Part shown: positions 1-9,037 of the stretch, one piece after another
How the letters are laid out: every line of letters begins with the position of its first letter
How positions within the stretch are numbered: the first letter of the stretch is position 1
Assembly: GCF_008973825.1 (NCBI RefSeq)
Contig: NZ_WCHR01000006.1
Coordinates: 62,001 to 126,000 of the forward strand
Source of the DNA: Gemmobacter serpentinus
Lineage (GTDB): Bacteria; Pseudomonadota; Alphaproteobacteria; Rhodobacterales; Rhodobacteraceae
Reading direction: 5' to 3'
Length of the DNA stretch: 64,000 bases
Notes under the pieces: model-generated
Database searches by the model: none
Told to the model about the DNA's origin: nothing
Seen by the model: only the letters and a program-made list of their open reading frames with translations
Made by a program: the position numbers and the translations under genes

Positions 1-93
1 CTGATCGTGGGGCGGGCGCATCAGGTGATCGGCGGAGATCGCCATCTGCTGGAGGCCGCCTTGCCGCATGATTTCAGCAAGGCGCGCAGGTAA
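1..93 (+). CDS. 3' end of an unidentified gene (truncated by window edge)
   Basis: An open frame enters the window in frame 1 and ends at TAA (91-93), giving about 30 C-terminal residues that finish HDFSKARR. It converges on the thiolase gene, with 41 bases between the two stops. The fragment is too short to assign to a family; I only infer that it is coding because it is open from the edge and stops close to a convergent gene. Confidence 0.4.
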   Translation: MIVGRAHQVIGGDRHLLEAALPHDFSKARR

Positions 94-134
94 GGGCAGG
101 GTCTGGCCAGGACCATGGGGGCCAGATCCGCCCC

Positions 135-1310
135 TCAGATCAGCTCCACCGCCATGGCGGTCGCCTCGCCGCCGCCAAGACAGATCCCGGCCATGCCGCG
201 CCGGAGGCCGTGCAGGCGCAGCGCATGGATCAGCGTGACCAGGATCCGCGCGCCCGATGCGCCGATCGGATGGCCAAGCGCGCAGGCCCCACCATGGATG
301 TTCACGCGGTCTGCCGGAAGATCCAGATCGCGCATCGCCGCCATGGTCACCACGGCAAAGGCCTCGTTGATCTCGAACAGGTCGACATCGCCAAGCGCCC
401 AACCCGTGGCCGCGGACAGCTTGCGCAATGCGCCGACCGGGGCGGTCGCAAACAGTTGCGGTGCCTGTGCATGGGTGGCGTGCCCCGCAATGCGGGCAAT
501 CGGGGTCAACCCCTGCGCCTCGGCCTCGCGCCGCCGCATCACCAGCAAAGCCGCCGCCCCGTCGGAAATGGATGACGAATTGGCTGGCGTCACCGTGCCA
601 TCCTTGCGAAAGGCGGGTTTCAGGGTCGGGATCTTGGCGGCATCGGCCTTGCCGGGCTGTTCGTCATCGCGCACTTCGCGCGGCTTGCGCCCGCCGCTGC
701 CCACTGGCGTGATCTCGGCCGCAAAGCGCCCGGTCTGCACCGATTGCAGCGCCCGTGACAGCGAGGTCAGCGCCCAGGCGTCCTGCTCCTCGCGGGTGAA
801 GCCATAGCTTTCGGCGCAATCCTCGGCATAGCTGCCCATCAGGCGGCCTTTCTCGTAGGCATCCTCCAGCCCGTCGAGGAACATGTGATCCAGCACCTGG
901 CCATGGCCAAGCCGCATCCCGCCGCGCGCTTTGGGCAGCAGGTAGGGGGCATTGGTCATGCTTTCCATCCCGCCCGCTATGATCGCCCGCGCGCTGCCGG
1001 CGCGGATCAGATCATGCGCCAGCATCACCGCCTTCATCCCCGATCCGCACATCTTGTTCACGGTCAGCGCGCCGGCGCTGTCGGTCAGACCCGCGCCAAG
1101 CGCCGCCTGCCGGGCCGGGGCCTGCCCCTGACCTGCGGGCAGCACGCAGCCCATGATGACCTCCTCAACTGCCTCAGGTGGCAGGCCCGCGCGGGCCACA
1201 GCCGAGCGGATGGCGGCGGCCCCGAGATCAGAGGCCGTCAGGCTTGCAAAATCGCCCTGAAAGCCGCCCATGGGCGTGCGGCAGGCCGAAACGATCACGA
1301 TCTCTTCCAT
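135..1310 (-). CDS. acetyl-CoA C-acetyltransferase (thiolase)
   Basis: A 391-residue thiolase-fold enzyme that would catalyse reversible condensation or thiolysis of acyl-CoA (acetoacetyl-CoA or a branched 3-ketoacyl-CoA). The full catalytic set is visible: Cys88 in NKMCGSGMKA, His347 in ALGHPIGASG and Cys377 in GICLGGGEA, nearly the same positions as in the biosynthetic thiolase family. An ATG at 1325 overlaps the stop of the upstream dehydrogenase, but I chose the ATG at 1310 because an AAAGGA ribosome binding site lies just before it and the family N-terminus begins there. It is co-oriented with the SDR gene and starts 11 bases after it, so the pair likely carries out the last two steps of a beta-oxidation-type pathway such as isoleucine degradation. 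The exact substrate cannot be read from the sequence. Confidence 0.93.
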   Translation of the reverse strand: MEEIVIVSACRTPMGGFQGDFASLTASDLGAAAIRSAVARAGLPPEAVEEVIMGCVLPAGQGQAPARQAALGAGLTDSAGALTVNKMCGSGMKAVMLAHDLIRAGSARAIIAGGMESMTNAPYLLPKARGGMRLGHGQVLDHMFLDGLEDAYEKGRLMGSYAEDCAESYGFTREEQDAWALTSLSRALQSVQTGRFAAEITPVGSGGRKPREVRDDEQPGKADAAKIPTLKPAFRKDGTVTPANSSSISDGAAALLVMRRREAEAQGLTPIARIAGHATHAQAPQLFATAPVGALRKLSAATGWALGDVDLFEINEAFAVVTMAAMRDLDLPADRVNIHGGACALGHPIGASGARILVTLIHALRLHGLRRGMAGICLGGGEATAMAVELI

Positions 1311-1321
1311 TGTTGGTCCTT

Positions 1322-2086
1322 TCAACGCGGGGCCATGCGCAGCGCGCCATCCAGACGGATGACCTCGCCATTCAGCATCGGGTTTTCAACGATATGGCGC
1401 AGCAGGGCGGCATATTCCGCGGGCTGGCCAAGGCGCGACGGAAAAGGGACATTGGCCCCCAGACTGTCCTGCACCGCCTGTGGCAGCCCCGCCATCATCG
1501 GCGTGGCAAAGATCCCCGGCGCGATGGTCATGCAGCGGATGCCCTGCCGGGCCAGCTCGCGCGCGACCGGCAGGGTCAGCGCCGCGATCCCGCCCTTGGA
1601 GGCCGCATAGGCTGCCTGACCGATCTGCCCGTCAAAGGCCGCAATCGAGGCGGTGTTGACGATCACGCCGCGCTCGCCCCCTTCATCAGCGGTGTTGCGC
1701 GCCATGGCCTCGGCGCTCAGGCGCAGCATGTTGAAACTGCCGATCAGGTTGATCTGGATCGCGCGGGCAAAGGTTTCCAGCGCATGGGGGCCGTCCTTGC
1801 CCAGAACCTTTTCGCCCGGCGCGATGCCTGCGCAATTGGCCAGAATATCCAGCTTTCCAAAGGCGTTGAGGGCGATATCAACCGCCGCCTGACCGTCGCT
1901 GGCCTGTGTCACATCGCAATGTGAGAACCGCACATCCGGCCCGAGACCTTTGGCAATCTGCTCGCCATCGGGGTTAATATCGGCGATCACCACCCGCGCG
2001 CCTGCTGCCCGCGCCATCTGAACCACCGCCGCCCCAAGGCCCGAGGCCCCGCCGGTAACCAGCATCACCTTGCCCGCCAATTGCAT
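1322..2086 (-). CDS. SDR-family 3-hydroxyacyl-CoA dehydrogenase (HSD10-like)
   Basis: A 254-residue classical short-chain dehydrogenase. The NAD-binding TGGASGLG motif lies at residues 11-18, NCAGIAP at 84-90, and the catalytic Ser147, Tyr160 and Lys164 in the AAYAASKGG context. The overall sequence resembles type-2 3-hydroxyacyl-CoA dehydrogenase (HSD10), which oxidises 3-hydroxyacyl-CoA with NAD+. The neighbouring thiolase, 11 bases downstream, fits this: together they oxidise and then cleave the acyl chain. A GTG codon directly precedes the ATG at 2086; the ATG is preferred because GGGAGG sits about 7 bases upstream. Confidence in the fold is very high; the precise acyl-CoA substrate is inferred from context. 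Confidence 0.9.
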   Translation of the reverse strand: MQLAGKVMLVTGGASGLGAAVVQMARAAGARVVIADINPDGEQIAKGLGPDVRFSHCDVTQASDGQAAVDIALNAFGKLDILANCAGIAPGEKVLGKDGPHALETFARAIQINLIGSFNMLRLSAEAMARNTADEGGERGVIVNTASIAAFDGQIGQAAYAASKGGIAALTLPVARELARQGIRCMTIAPGIFATPMMAGLPQAVQDSLGANVPFPSRLGQPAEYAALLRHIVENPMLNGEVIRLDGALRMAPR

Positions 2087-2304
2087 CACGCCCCTCCCGT
2101 AACCGCTTGAATCGCCGCGCAGTCTAGCGCGAAAAACATGGCAAGGAATGCGGGTCTTTTCGAAGTGACGCAGCGGATTATGGATCGCGGACCTCTGTGA
2201 TGGTGTGGGCGGCCGGGACGCGGCGCAGCAGACCTTTGCCGATCGGGGGGGCGATCTGCTGCCTTCGGCTTGACCCCGGCCCGCCGCAAACTAGGGTCGG
2301 CGCG

Positions 2305-2973
2305 ATGAAACATCACCGGAATCTCAGTCTGACCTGGACGCTTGCCGCACTGGCCCTGTTTTGGGCCGCACCTGCGGCAGCGCATCCGCATATCTGGGTC
2401 GATACCGGGATCGAGGTGATTTTTGATGCCGAGGGGCGGGCAACCGCCCTGCGCATCCGCTGGGACTATGATGAGTTCTATTCCCTGCTGCTGATCGAGG
2501 AGCGCGGGCTTGATGCCGATCACGATGGCACCGCATCGGATGCGGAACGCGCGGCGCTGCAGGGCTTTGACATGCAGTGGATGGAAGACTTTGCGGGCGA
2601 TACCTATGCGGCGTCTGGCGAACGCCCACTGACCCTGTCCGCGCCCGAGGGCTGGACGGCGGATTACCGGGACGGACGCCTCACATCCAGCCATCTGCGC
2701 CGGATCGACCCACCCGTCACGCTGGATCACCCGCTGCGGATCGAGGTCTATGATCCGGGATATTATTCATCCTATTCCATCGCTTACGATCCGACCTTCA
2801 CACCTGCCTTGCCTGCGGGATGCCGGTTTGATCTGCAAAGGCCCGATCCCGCCACGGTGGACCGGCAATTGCTGGATCTGCTGTCGCGTTACAGCCCCGA
2901 TCAGGATGTGGAGGCAGATTTTCCCGCCATCGGCAGGGAGTTCGCCGAGGCGCTGGTTCTGACATGCGGCTGA
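2305..2973 (+). CDS. DUF1007 family periplasmic protein (metal-uptake accessory, ZevA-like)
   Basis: A 222-residue protein with a cleavable signal peptide (hydrophobic core about residues 9-24, cleavage after AAPAAA), so the mature protein begins HPHIW. This His-rich start is typical of DUF1007. An acidic DADHDGTASDAE stretch near residue 73 resembles a calcium- or metal-binding loop. DUF1007 proteins are usually encoded with a NicO-type permease, and that is the arrangement here: the downstream permease gene overlaps this one by 10 bases. In the related ZevA/ZevB pair the system takes up zinc; nickel or cobalt are alternatives. The start was placed at the ATG before the signal sequence, and upstream in-frame codons were discarded. 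Confidence 0.85.
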   Translation: MKHHRNLSLTWTLAALALFWAAPAAAHPHIWVDTGIEVIFDAEGRATALRIRWDYDEFYSLLLIEERGLDADHDGTASDAERAALQGFDMQWMEDFAGDTYAASGERPLTLSAPEGWTADYRDGRLTSSHLRRIDPPVTLDHPLRIEVYDPGYYSSYSIAYDPTFTPALPAGCRFDLQRPDPATVDRQLLDLLSRYSPDQDVEADFPAIGREFAEALVLTCG

Positions 2974-4040
2974 ACCAGGCGCTTGTGCTGGCCGGGCTTG
3001 CAGTGGCCTTGCTGCTGGCCGCGCTTTGGCTTGGTGGTGGGTTCACCGGCTTGCGGATCTGGGCCGAGGCGGGCGCGCGGGCGGTGCAGCGCGACATGGC
3101 GGTGGCGGTGCGTGCCATTGCCACCGGCCAGCCCGGTGCCCTGACGGGGCTGCTGGCCGTGGGTTTTGCCTACGGGTTCTTTCATGCGGCGGGGCCGGGG
3201 CATGGCAAGATGCTGATCGGCGGCTATGGTCTGGCGCGGCGGGTGCCGCTCTTGCGACTGGCGGGGCTGGCGCTGATCTCCAGCCTGGCGCAATCCACCG
3301 TGGCCATCGGTCTTGTCTATGCACTGATCTTTGGTCTGGGTTGGGCGCGGGGGCAGGTGGAGGGCGTGAGCACCGCATTGTTCCTGCCGCTGAGCCATCT
3401 GGCGATCCTCGGCATTGGGGTCTGGCTGCTGATCCGGGGCATCAGGGGATTGCGGCGCGCGAAACCCGCCGGGTTACTGGGCGGCAGCCGTGTCGGCGGC
3501 GCGGTGATGCTGGGTGGCCATGTTCACGGCGCGGATTGCGGCCCCATCTGCGGCTGTGGTCATGCACATGGCCCGACGCTGGAGCAGGCGGCAGCGGTCA
3601 ACTCATGGCGCGCGGGGGCGGCGCTGGTGGCGGCGATTGCGCTGCGGCCCTGTTCCGGTGCGCTGTTCCTGCTGATCGTCAGTTGGCAGATGGGTATCGC
3701 GGGGGCGGGCATTGCCGGGGTCTATGCGATGGGGCTTGGCACGGCCTTGGTGACGGTGCTGGTTGCGGGGCTTGCGGTCTGGTCGCGCGAAGGCCTGCGC
3801 GCCGCCTGGCCGCGCCGTCTGGCGCGCCTTGCCCCGCTGCTGGAACTGAGCGTGGGCGTGCTGTTGACTGCGATCACGCTGCCCTTGTTGCTGGCAAGCC
3901 TTGAGGCCGGGCCGGGGCTTGGGGCGCGGCCCGGTATGCAGCCTGCGGCATCGATGCCTGTGCCGGGCCGGATGCTGCCCGGCGAGACGCTGCCGATCAA
4001 ACCGCCTCGCTCCGTTCCGGCCGAATCCAGTCTGCACTGA
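2964..4040 (+). CDS. NicO-family nickel/cobalt/zinc permease (ZevB-like)
   Basis: A 358-residue inner-membrane permease with about six hydrophobic segments. The family signature HAAGPGHGK is at residues 74-82 and a second conserved segment ALRPCSGALF follows a cytoplasmic or periplasmic loop. That loop, around residues 183-205, is rich in His and Cys (GGHVHGADCGPICGCGHAHG) and is a probable metal-sensing or metal-delivery site. It overlaps the DUF1007 gene by 10 bases, implying translational coupling. The last codons fall in a 15-bp tandem repeat that spans the stop, so the C-terminal few residues may have been added by repeat slippage. Substrate choice between Ni, Co and Zn cannot be decided from sequence. 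Confidence 0.88.
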   Translation: MRLNQALVLAGLAVALLLAALWLGGGFTGLRIWAEAGARAVQRDMAVAVRAIATGQPGALTGLLAVGFAYGFFHAAGPGHGKMLIGGYGLARRVPLLRLAGLALISSLAQSTVAIGLVYALIFGLGWARGQVEGVSTALFLPLSHLAILGIGVWLLIRGIRGLRRAKPAGLLGGSRVGGAVMLGGHVHGADCGPICGCGHAHGPTLEQAAAVNSWRAGAALVAAIALRPCSGALFLLIVSWQMGIAGAGIAGVYAMGLGTALVTVLVAGLAVWSREGLRAAWPRRLARLAPLLELSVGVLLTAITLPLLLASLEAGPGLGARPGMQPAASMPVPGRMLPGETLPIKPPRSVPAESSLH

Positions 4041-4069
4041 TCCTGTCTTCACTGATCCAGTCTGGGCGG
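4025..4069 (+). repeat. 15-bp tandem micro-repeat across a stop codon
   Basis: Three consecutive 15-base units begin ATCCAGTCTGCACTG, ATCCTGTCTTCACTG and ATCCAGTCTGGGCGG (the third half-diverged). The TGA of the NicO permease (4038-4040) falls at the boundary of units 1 and 2, so the array covers both the C-terminal codons and the 3' untranslated start. Confidence 0.75.
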
Positions 4070-4142
4070 AGTCACCTCGGGCGGGGGCCAGCTCGGCCCG
4101 ACCCTTGCGGTGCCTGGCCAGATCTTGTCGCGAACCGACCGG

Positions 4143-4174
4143 ATGTCGCAAAAGCGACATGTCCTGTCGCGACA
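4143..4174. promoter_or_regulatory. pair of TGTCGC palindromes upstream of the MATE gene
   Basis: Two palindromes sit side by side 56-87 bases before the MATE start: ATGTCGC-AAAA-GCGACAT (4143-4160, 7-base perfect arms) and TGTCGCGACA (4165-4174). A further TGTCGC half site lies at about 4180. The repeated half site and the position suggest an operator for a regulator of the exporter gene; no such regulator is encoded next to it. Confidence 0.5.
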
Positions 4175-4229
4175 CTCCCTGTCGCTGTCAGACATGCCCG
4201 AACATTGGGCAAGGCCTAGATAGACAGAC

Positions 4230-5639
4230 ATGTCGACGCTGCTTTCCCGCCCCGCCCATTTACGCGCGCTTCTGGCGCTTGGCCTGCCTCTGGTGGGCAG
4301 TCATGTCGCGCAGATGTCTTTGCATGTGGTCGATACCATCGTGATGGGCTGGTATGGCGTGCCGGAACTGGCCGCGGTCGTTCTGGGCACATCCTTCTTC
4401 TTTGTGATCTTCGTGCTGGGCTCGGGCTTTGCCCAGGCGGTGATGCCGATGGTGGCGCAGGCGCTTGGCCGTGGCGACGAGACCGAGGTGCGCCGCGCCG
4501 CCCGTATGGGCATGTGGTGGTCGATCCTGTTCGGCATCCTGTGTTACCCGCTGTTCTGGTATGCCGACCGGCTGCTGCTGCTGGCCGGGCAAAAGCCCGA
4601 GGTCGCGGCGCTTGCGGGCGACTTTCTGCATATTGCGGGGCTTGGCATGATCCCGGCATTGCTGGTCATGGCGCTGAAAAGCTATCTGGCCGCGCTGGAG
4701 CGCACGCAGGTCGTGCTTTGGGTCACGGTCGCGGCGGTCGGCGTCAATGCGGTGCTGTGCTATCCTTTGGTCTTCGGCCGCTGGGGCCTGCCCGAGCTGG
4801 GGGTGGAAGGCTCGGCCCTTGCAACCCTGCTGATCCAGATCATGACGCTGGTGATCCTTGGGCTTTATGCGGGGCTGCTGCCATCCTTGCGACACTTCCA
4901 TCTGTTCCAGCGATTCTGGCGCGCCGATCCCCATGCGCTGGTGCGGGTGTTCCGGCTGGGGATGCCTATCGGGCTGACCGGGCTGGCCGAAGCCGGGCTG
5001 TTTCAGGCTGCCGCCCTGATGATGGGGTGGGTCGGCACGGTGGAGCTGGCGGCGCATGGCATCGCCATGCAGGTCACAGCGATCGGTTTCATGGTGCATG
5101 TCGGTCTGTCCAATGCGGCAACCGTGCGCACCGGGCGCTTTGCCGGTGCGGGCGACTGGCCGAACCTGCGGCGCGGCGGAGTGATGGCGATTGCGATTTC
5201 CGCCGTGGTGGGCGTCTTGCAGATGGTGCTCTATCTGACCCTGCCCGAGCAGATCATCGGCTTGTTCATCGACCGCAGCTCGGTGGAAGCCGTGCATATC
5301 CTGACCTTTGGCGGGCTGTTCCTGGCCCTTGCCGCCGCCTTCCAGATGATGGATGCGGGGCAGGTTCTGGCGCTTGGTCTGCTGCGCGGCGTGCAGGATA
5401 CGCGGGTGCCGATGTGGCTGGCGGCCGTGTCCTATTGGGGGATCGGGATTCCGGCGGCCTGGATTCTGGCCTTCCCGCTGGGGTTGAACGGCGTGGGGCT
5501 ATGGATCGGTCTGGTGATCGGGCTTGCCTGTGCCGCATCCGCGCTGATGTGGCGGTTCTGGAGCCGGGTGCCCAAAGGCCCGGCGGAAGACAAGACGCGG
5601 GAAGAAAGGGCGATCAGCGCCGGGATTTCTTCAACCTGA
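4230..5639 (+). CDS. MATE-family multidrug/toxin exporter
   Basis: A 469-residue polytopic membrane protein with twelve predicted hydrophobic segments in two homologous halves, the usual length and topology of NorM-type MATE exporters. The N-terminal half carries LGLPLVGSHVAQMSLHVVDT and the second half the matching GMPIGLTGLAEAGLFQAAAL, both typical of the first helix of each half. MATE proteins export cationic compounds in exchange for Na+ or H+; the substrate is unknown. The 3' end overlaps the convergent GNAT gene by 26 bases. A palindrome cluster upstream is a likely regulatory region. Confidence 0.9.
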   Translation: MSTLLSRPAHLRALLALGLPLVGSHVAQMSLHVVDTIVMGWYGVPELAAVVLGTSFFFVIFVLGSGFAQAVMPMVAQALGRGDETEVRRAARMGMWWSILFGILCYPLFWYADRLLLLAGQKPEVAALAGDFLHIAGLGMIPALLVMALKSYLAALERTQVVLWVTVAAVGVNAVLCYPLVFGRWGLPELGVEGSALATLLIQIMTLVILGLYAGLLPSLRHFHLFQRFWRADPHALVRVFRLGMPIGLTGLAEAGLFQAAALMMGWVGTVELAAHGIAMQVTAIGFMVHVGLSNAATVRTGRFAGAGDWPNLRRGGVMAIAISAVVGVLQMVLYLTLPEQIIGLFIDRSSVEAVHILTFGGLFLALAAAFQMMDAGQVLALGLLRGVQDTRVPMWLAAVSYWGIGIPAAWILAFPLGLNGVGLWIGLVIGLACAASALMWRFWSRVPKGPAEDKTREERAISAGISST

Positions 5640-6081
5640 TATCGCCACCATCCAGATATTCGACCTGCTGCCAGCCGAGACGGCGGTAAAAGCCTGCGGC
5701 GCGGGTGGTGGCTCCGGTTTCCAGCCAGATCGTCTCATGGTGACGAAACAGCTCTGCCTCAGCCAGCGCAACCAGGCCGGTGCCGATCCCACACCCCTCA
5801 TGGCTGGGGCGCAGAAAGGCCGCAAACAGCGCGCCTTCTGCGATATCGATCATCGAAAAGCCGACGATCTGGCCTGGCTTGCCCTGATCGACCGCTTCGG
5901 CGCCCCCCGTGTCCTCAGCGACCCAAGCGCAGGGGGCTTCTGCGATCATCGCGGTGATCGCCTCGGGCGTGATGCCCATTTCGGTCAGTTCAGGCAATGT
6001 CAGCGCGTTCTCGGTGACCGCAAGGCGAACCTCGAATATGCCCGCAACATCAGCCACCCGCGCCGGGCGCAGATTAATCAT
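5614..6081 (-). CDS. GNAT-family N-acetyltransferase
   Basis: A 155-residue single-domain GNAT protein. The acetyl-CoA pyrophosphate loop is seen as EGCGIGTGL (about residues 95-103) preceded by a beta strand, and a C-terminal GFYRRLGWQQVEY segment matches motif B. It is the last gene of a leftward run (aspartate aminotransferase, VOC protein, conserved hypothetical, GNAT) in which all spacings are 6-8 bases, so co-transcription is very likely. The acceptor substrate (amine, peptide or protein N-terminus) cannot be inferred. Its 3' end overlaps the end of the MATE gene. Confidence 0.85.
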   Translation of the reverse strand: MINLRPARVADVAGIFEVRLAVTENALTLPELTEMGITPEAITAMIAEAPCAWVAEDTGGAEAVDQGKPGQIVGFSMIDIAEGALFAAFLRPSHEGCGIGTGLVALAEAELFRHHETIWLETGATTRAAGFYRRLGWQQVEYLDGGDIRLKKSRR

Positions 6082-6087
6082 CGCCCA

Positions 6088-6513
6088 TCAATCATCGTCA
6101 GATGCGCCGCCTGCCGCCTTCATCAGACGTTCGGCTTTCTTGCGCACCAGGACGCTGCGCAGATCATGCATCGCCATCAACAGCGCGTCGGTCACCTGAT
6201 CCAGCTGCTCAGGCGTGGCACGCGACTGCACCCATTGCGTCGTGGTGTTGAGGTAATCAACCGAACGGTGGATATCGTCGATATCGCGCTGTGCCAGCAG
6301 CGCCACCCGATCACGCGTCCAGTTGCGGATCAGATCGGCCTCTTCGGCGGTCAACTCGCGGTCGCCATGCGGTTTGATATTGCCGTTCTTCACATTGACG
6401 GTGGCAATCTCTTCCATGTCGATGCGGCGCTGGCGGTTCTCGGTATCGACCTTGAACACGACCGCGCCATTCTCGCGGATACGAAAGTAATAGTCAGGAA
6501 GATCGCCCGCCAT
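6088..6513 (-). CDS. conserved hypothetical protein in the aminotransferase operon
   Basis: A 141-residue soluble, charged protein with no domain I can name. The N-terminal third (residues 1-55) looks like a small beta domain (DYYFRIRENGAVVFKV) and the remainder is predicted helical, ending in an acidic GGASDDD tail. No signal peptide or membrane segment is present. Start: ATG at 6513, 6 bases after the VOC gene stop. Codon use matches its neighbours, and its tight spacing on both sides argues it is a real, co-expressed gene. I believe the family is largely restricted to Rhodobacterales, but that is from memory and unverified here. Confidence 0.75.
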   Translation of the reverse strand: MAGDLPDYYFRIRENGAVVFKVDTENRQRRIDMEEIATVNVKNGNIKPHGDRELTAEEADLIRNWTRDRVALLAQRDIDDIHRSVDYLNTTTQWVQSRATPEQLDQVTDALLMAMHDLRSVLVRKKAERLMKAAGGASDDD

Positions 6514-6519
6514 ATCGCC

Positions 6520-6879
6520 TCAATTCCCCATGCAGCGCAAAAGCGAGCCATCGGCATCGATCAGCGCAAACATCCGTGGCGCATTGCCGGGCTGGAAAAA
6601 GCCGGTCAGGCGCGGGATCGATTCTGTGTCGGCGGGCAGGCCCGCAGATTGCCAGGCCCCATGCAACGCCTCCACATCATCCACGCGGATACAGGCCGAG
6701 AACCAGCTGGTTTTCGGGTCCAGGTCGGGATGGGGGAAGAACTCCAGCTCCAGCGCATCGCGCTTCAGGATCATCCAGCCGTCATCACGAAAGCCCGTCG
6801 TGAAACCAAGCGCGCCGTAAAACGCAGCCGTCGCCGCGAAATCGCGGCTGGGCAGGTTTGCGGTGATCCGGTCGGCCAT
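6520..6879 (-). CDS. VOC-superfamily (glyoxalase/bleomycin-resistance-like) protein
   Basis: A 119-residue protein with the paired beta-alpha-beta-beta-beta modules of the vicinal oxygen chelate fold: NLPSRDFAATAAFYGALGF at the start and a second module from about residue 60. The ELEFFPHPDLDPKTSW stretch resembles bleomycin-binding proteins of the Ble type. Members bind or detoxify small molecules, or act as dioxygenases or isomerases; whether this one binds metal is unclear. It starts 8 bases after the aminotransferase gene and is followed 6 bases later by the conserved hypothetical gene. Confidence 0.82.
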   Translation of the reverse strand: MADRITANLPSRDFAATAAFYGALGFTTGFRDDGWMILKRDALELEFFPHPDLDPKTSWFSACIRVDDVEALHGAWQSAGLPADTESIPRLTGFFQPGNAPRMFALIDADGSLLRCMGN

Positions 6880-6887
6880 GATGCGCC

Positions 6888-8422
<1,535 letters not shown>

Positions 8423-8475
8423 GGTGCCTTGCCCGGCGATTTGTCTAAAATCGTCGCGATCTTCCTGATCCGTTT

Positions 8476-8518
8476 ACGTCATGTTTTTCTTTTGTGCCGA
8501 TTCTGGCCGGGATGACGT
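8476..8518. promoter_or_regulatory. inverted repeat ACGTCAT/ATGACGT upstream of ldtR
   Basis: ACGTCAT (8476-8482) and its exact reverse complement ATGACGT (8512-8518) flank 29 bases immediately upstream of the ldtR start at 8536. MarR-type regulators commonly autoregulate, so this is a candidate operator; the arms are short and the spacing is long. Confidence 0.3.
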
Positions 8519-8535
8519 GACGGGCGGAGAATTGC

Positions 8536-9033
8536 ATGACGCTGTATCAACAAGTGCTTGATGGCTCGCACCGGGCCTTCATGCTGGGCTATCTCGACAA
8601 TCTGGCGCTGATCGAGCGGCTGCACCGGCTGTTGCTGGATGTGGTGAAAGACGAATTTGAACGGCTTGGCCTGTTGGAGATCAACCCGGTGCAGGCGCTT
8701 TTGCTGTTCAATATCGGCGAGAATGAGGTGACGGCGGGCGAACTGAAGTCGCGCGGCTACTATCAGGGCAGCAATGTCAGCTACAACCTGAAGAAGCTGG
8801 TCGAGTTGGGCTATATGCACCATCAGCGTTCGGAACTCGATCGCAGGTCGGTCCGGGTGCGGCTGACGGAAAAGGGCCGCAGGGTGCGGGCGATCATCGC
8901 CGATCTGTTCACCCGCCATGCCGAAGGTCTGGAAAAACGCCAGATCGTCGATGCGGCGGGGATGGAGGATGTGAACCAGCAGTTGAAACGGATGGAACGG
9001 TATTGGACCGAACAGATCCGATACATCTATTGA
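8536..9033 (+). CDS. ldtR: LdtR-type MarR-family transcriptional regulator
   Basis: A 165-residue winged-helix regulator. The segment ITAxELKSRGYYQGSNVSYN-like (actual: VTAGELKSRGYYQGSNVSY, about residues 70-88) and the wing ERSELDRRSVRVRLT-like stretch (residues 98-112) are characteristic of the LdtR group, known in Liberibacter and other alphaproteobacteria to control an L,D-transpeptidase and stress tolerance. The N-terminus YQQVLDGSHRAFMLGYLDN is highly conserved in that group as I recall it. It acts in the cytoplasm as a dimer. An L,D-transpeptidase gene does occur in this window at 30.6-31.8 kb but not next to it. The gene converges on kpsC with only 4 bases between stops. Confidence 0.85.
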   Translation: MTLYQQVLDGSHRAFMLGYLDNLALIERLHRLLLDVVKDEFERLGLLEINPVQALLLFNIGENEVTAGELKSRGYYQGSNVSYNLKKLVELGYMHHQRSELDRRSVRVRLTEKGRRVRAIIADLFTRHAEGLEKRQIVDAAGMEDVNQQLKRMERYWTEQIRYIY

Positions 9034-9037
9034 AGGT

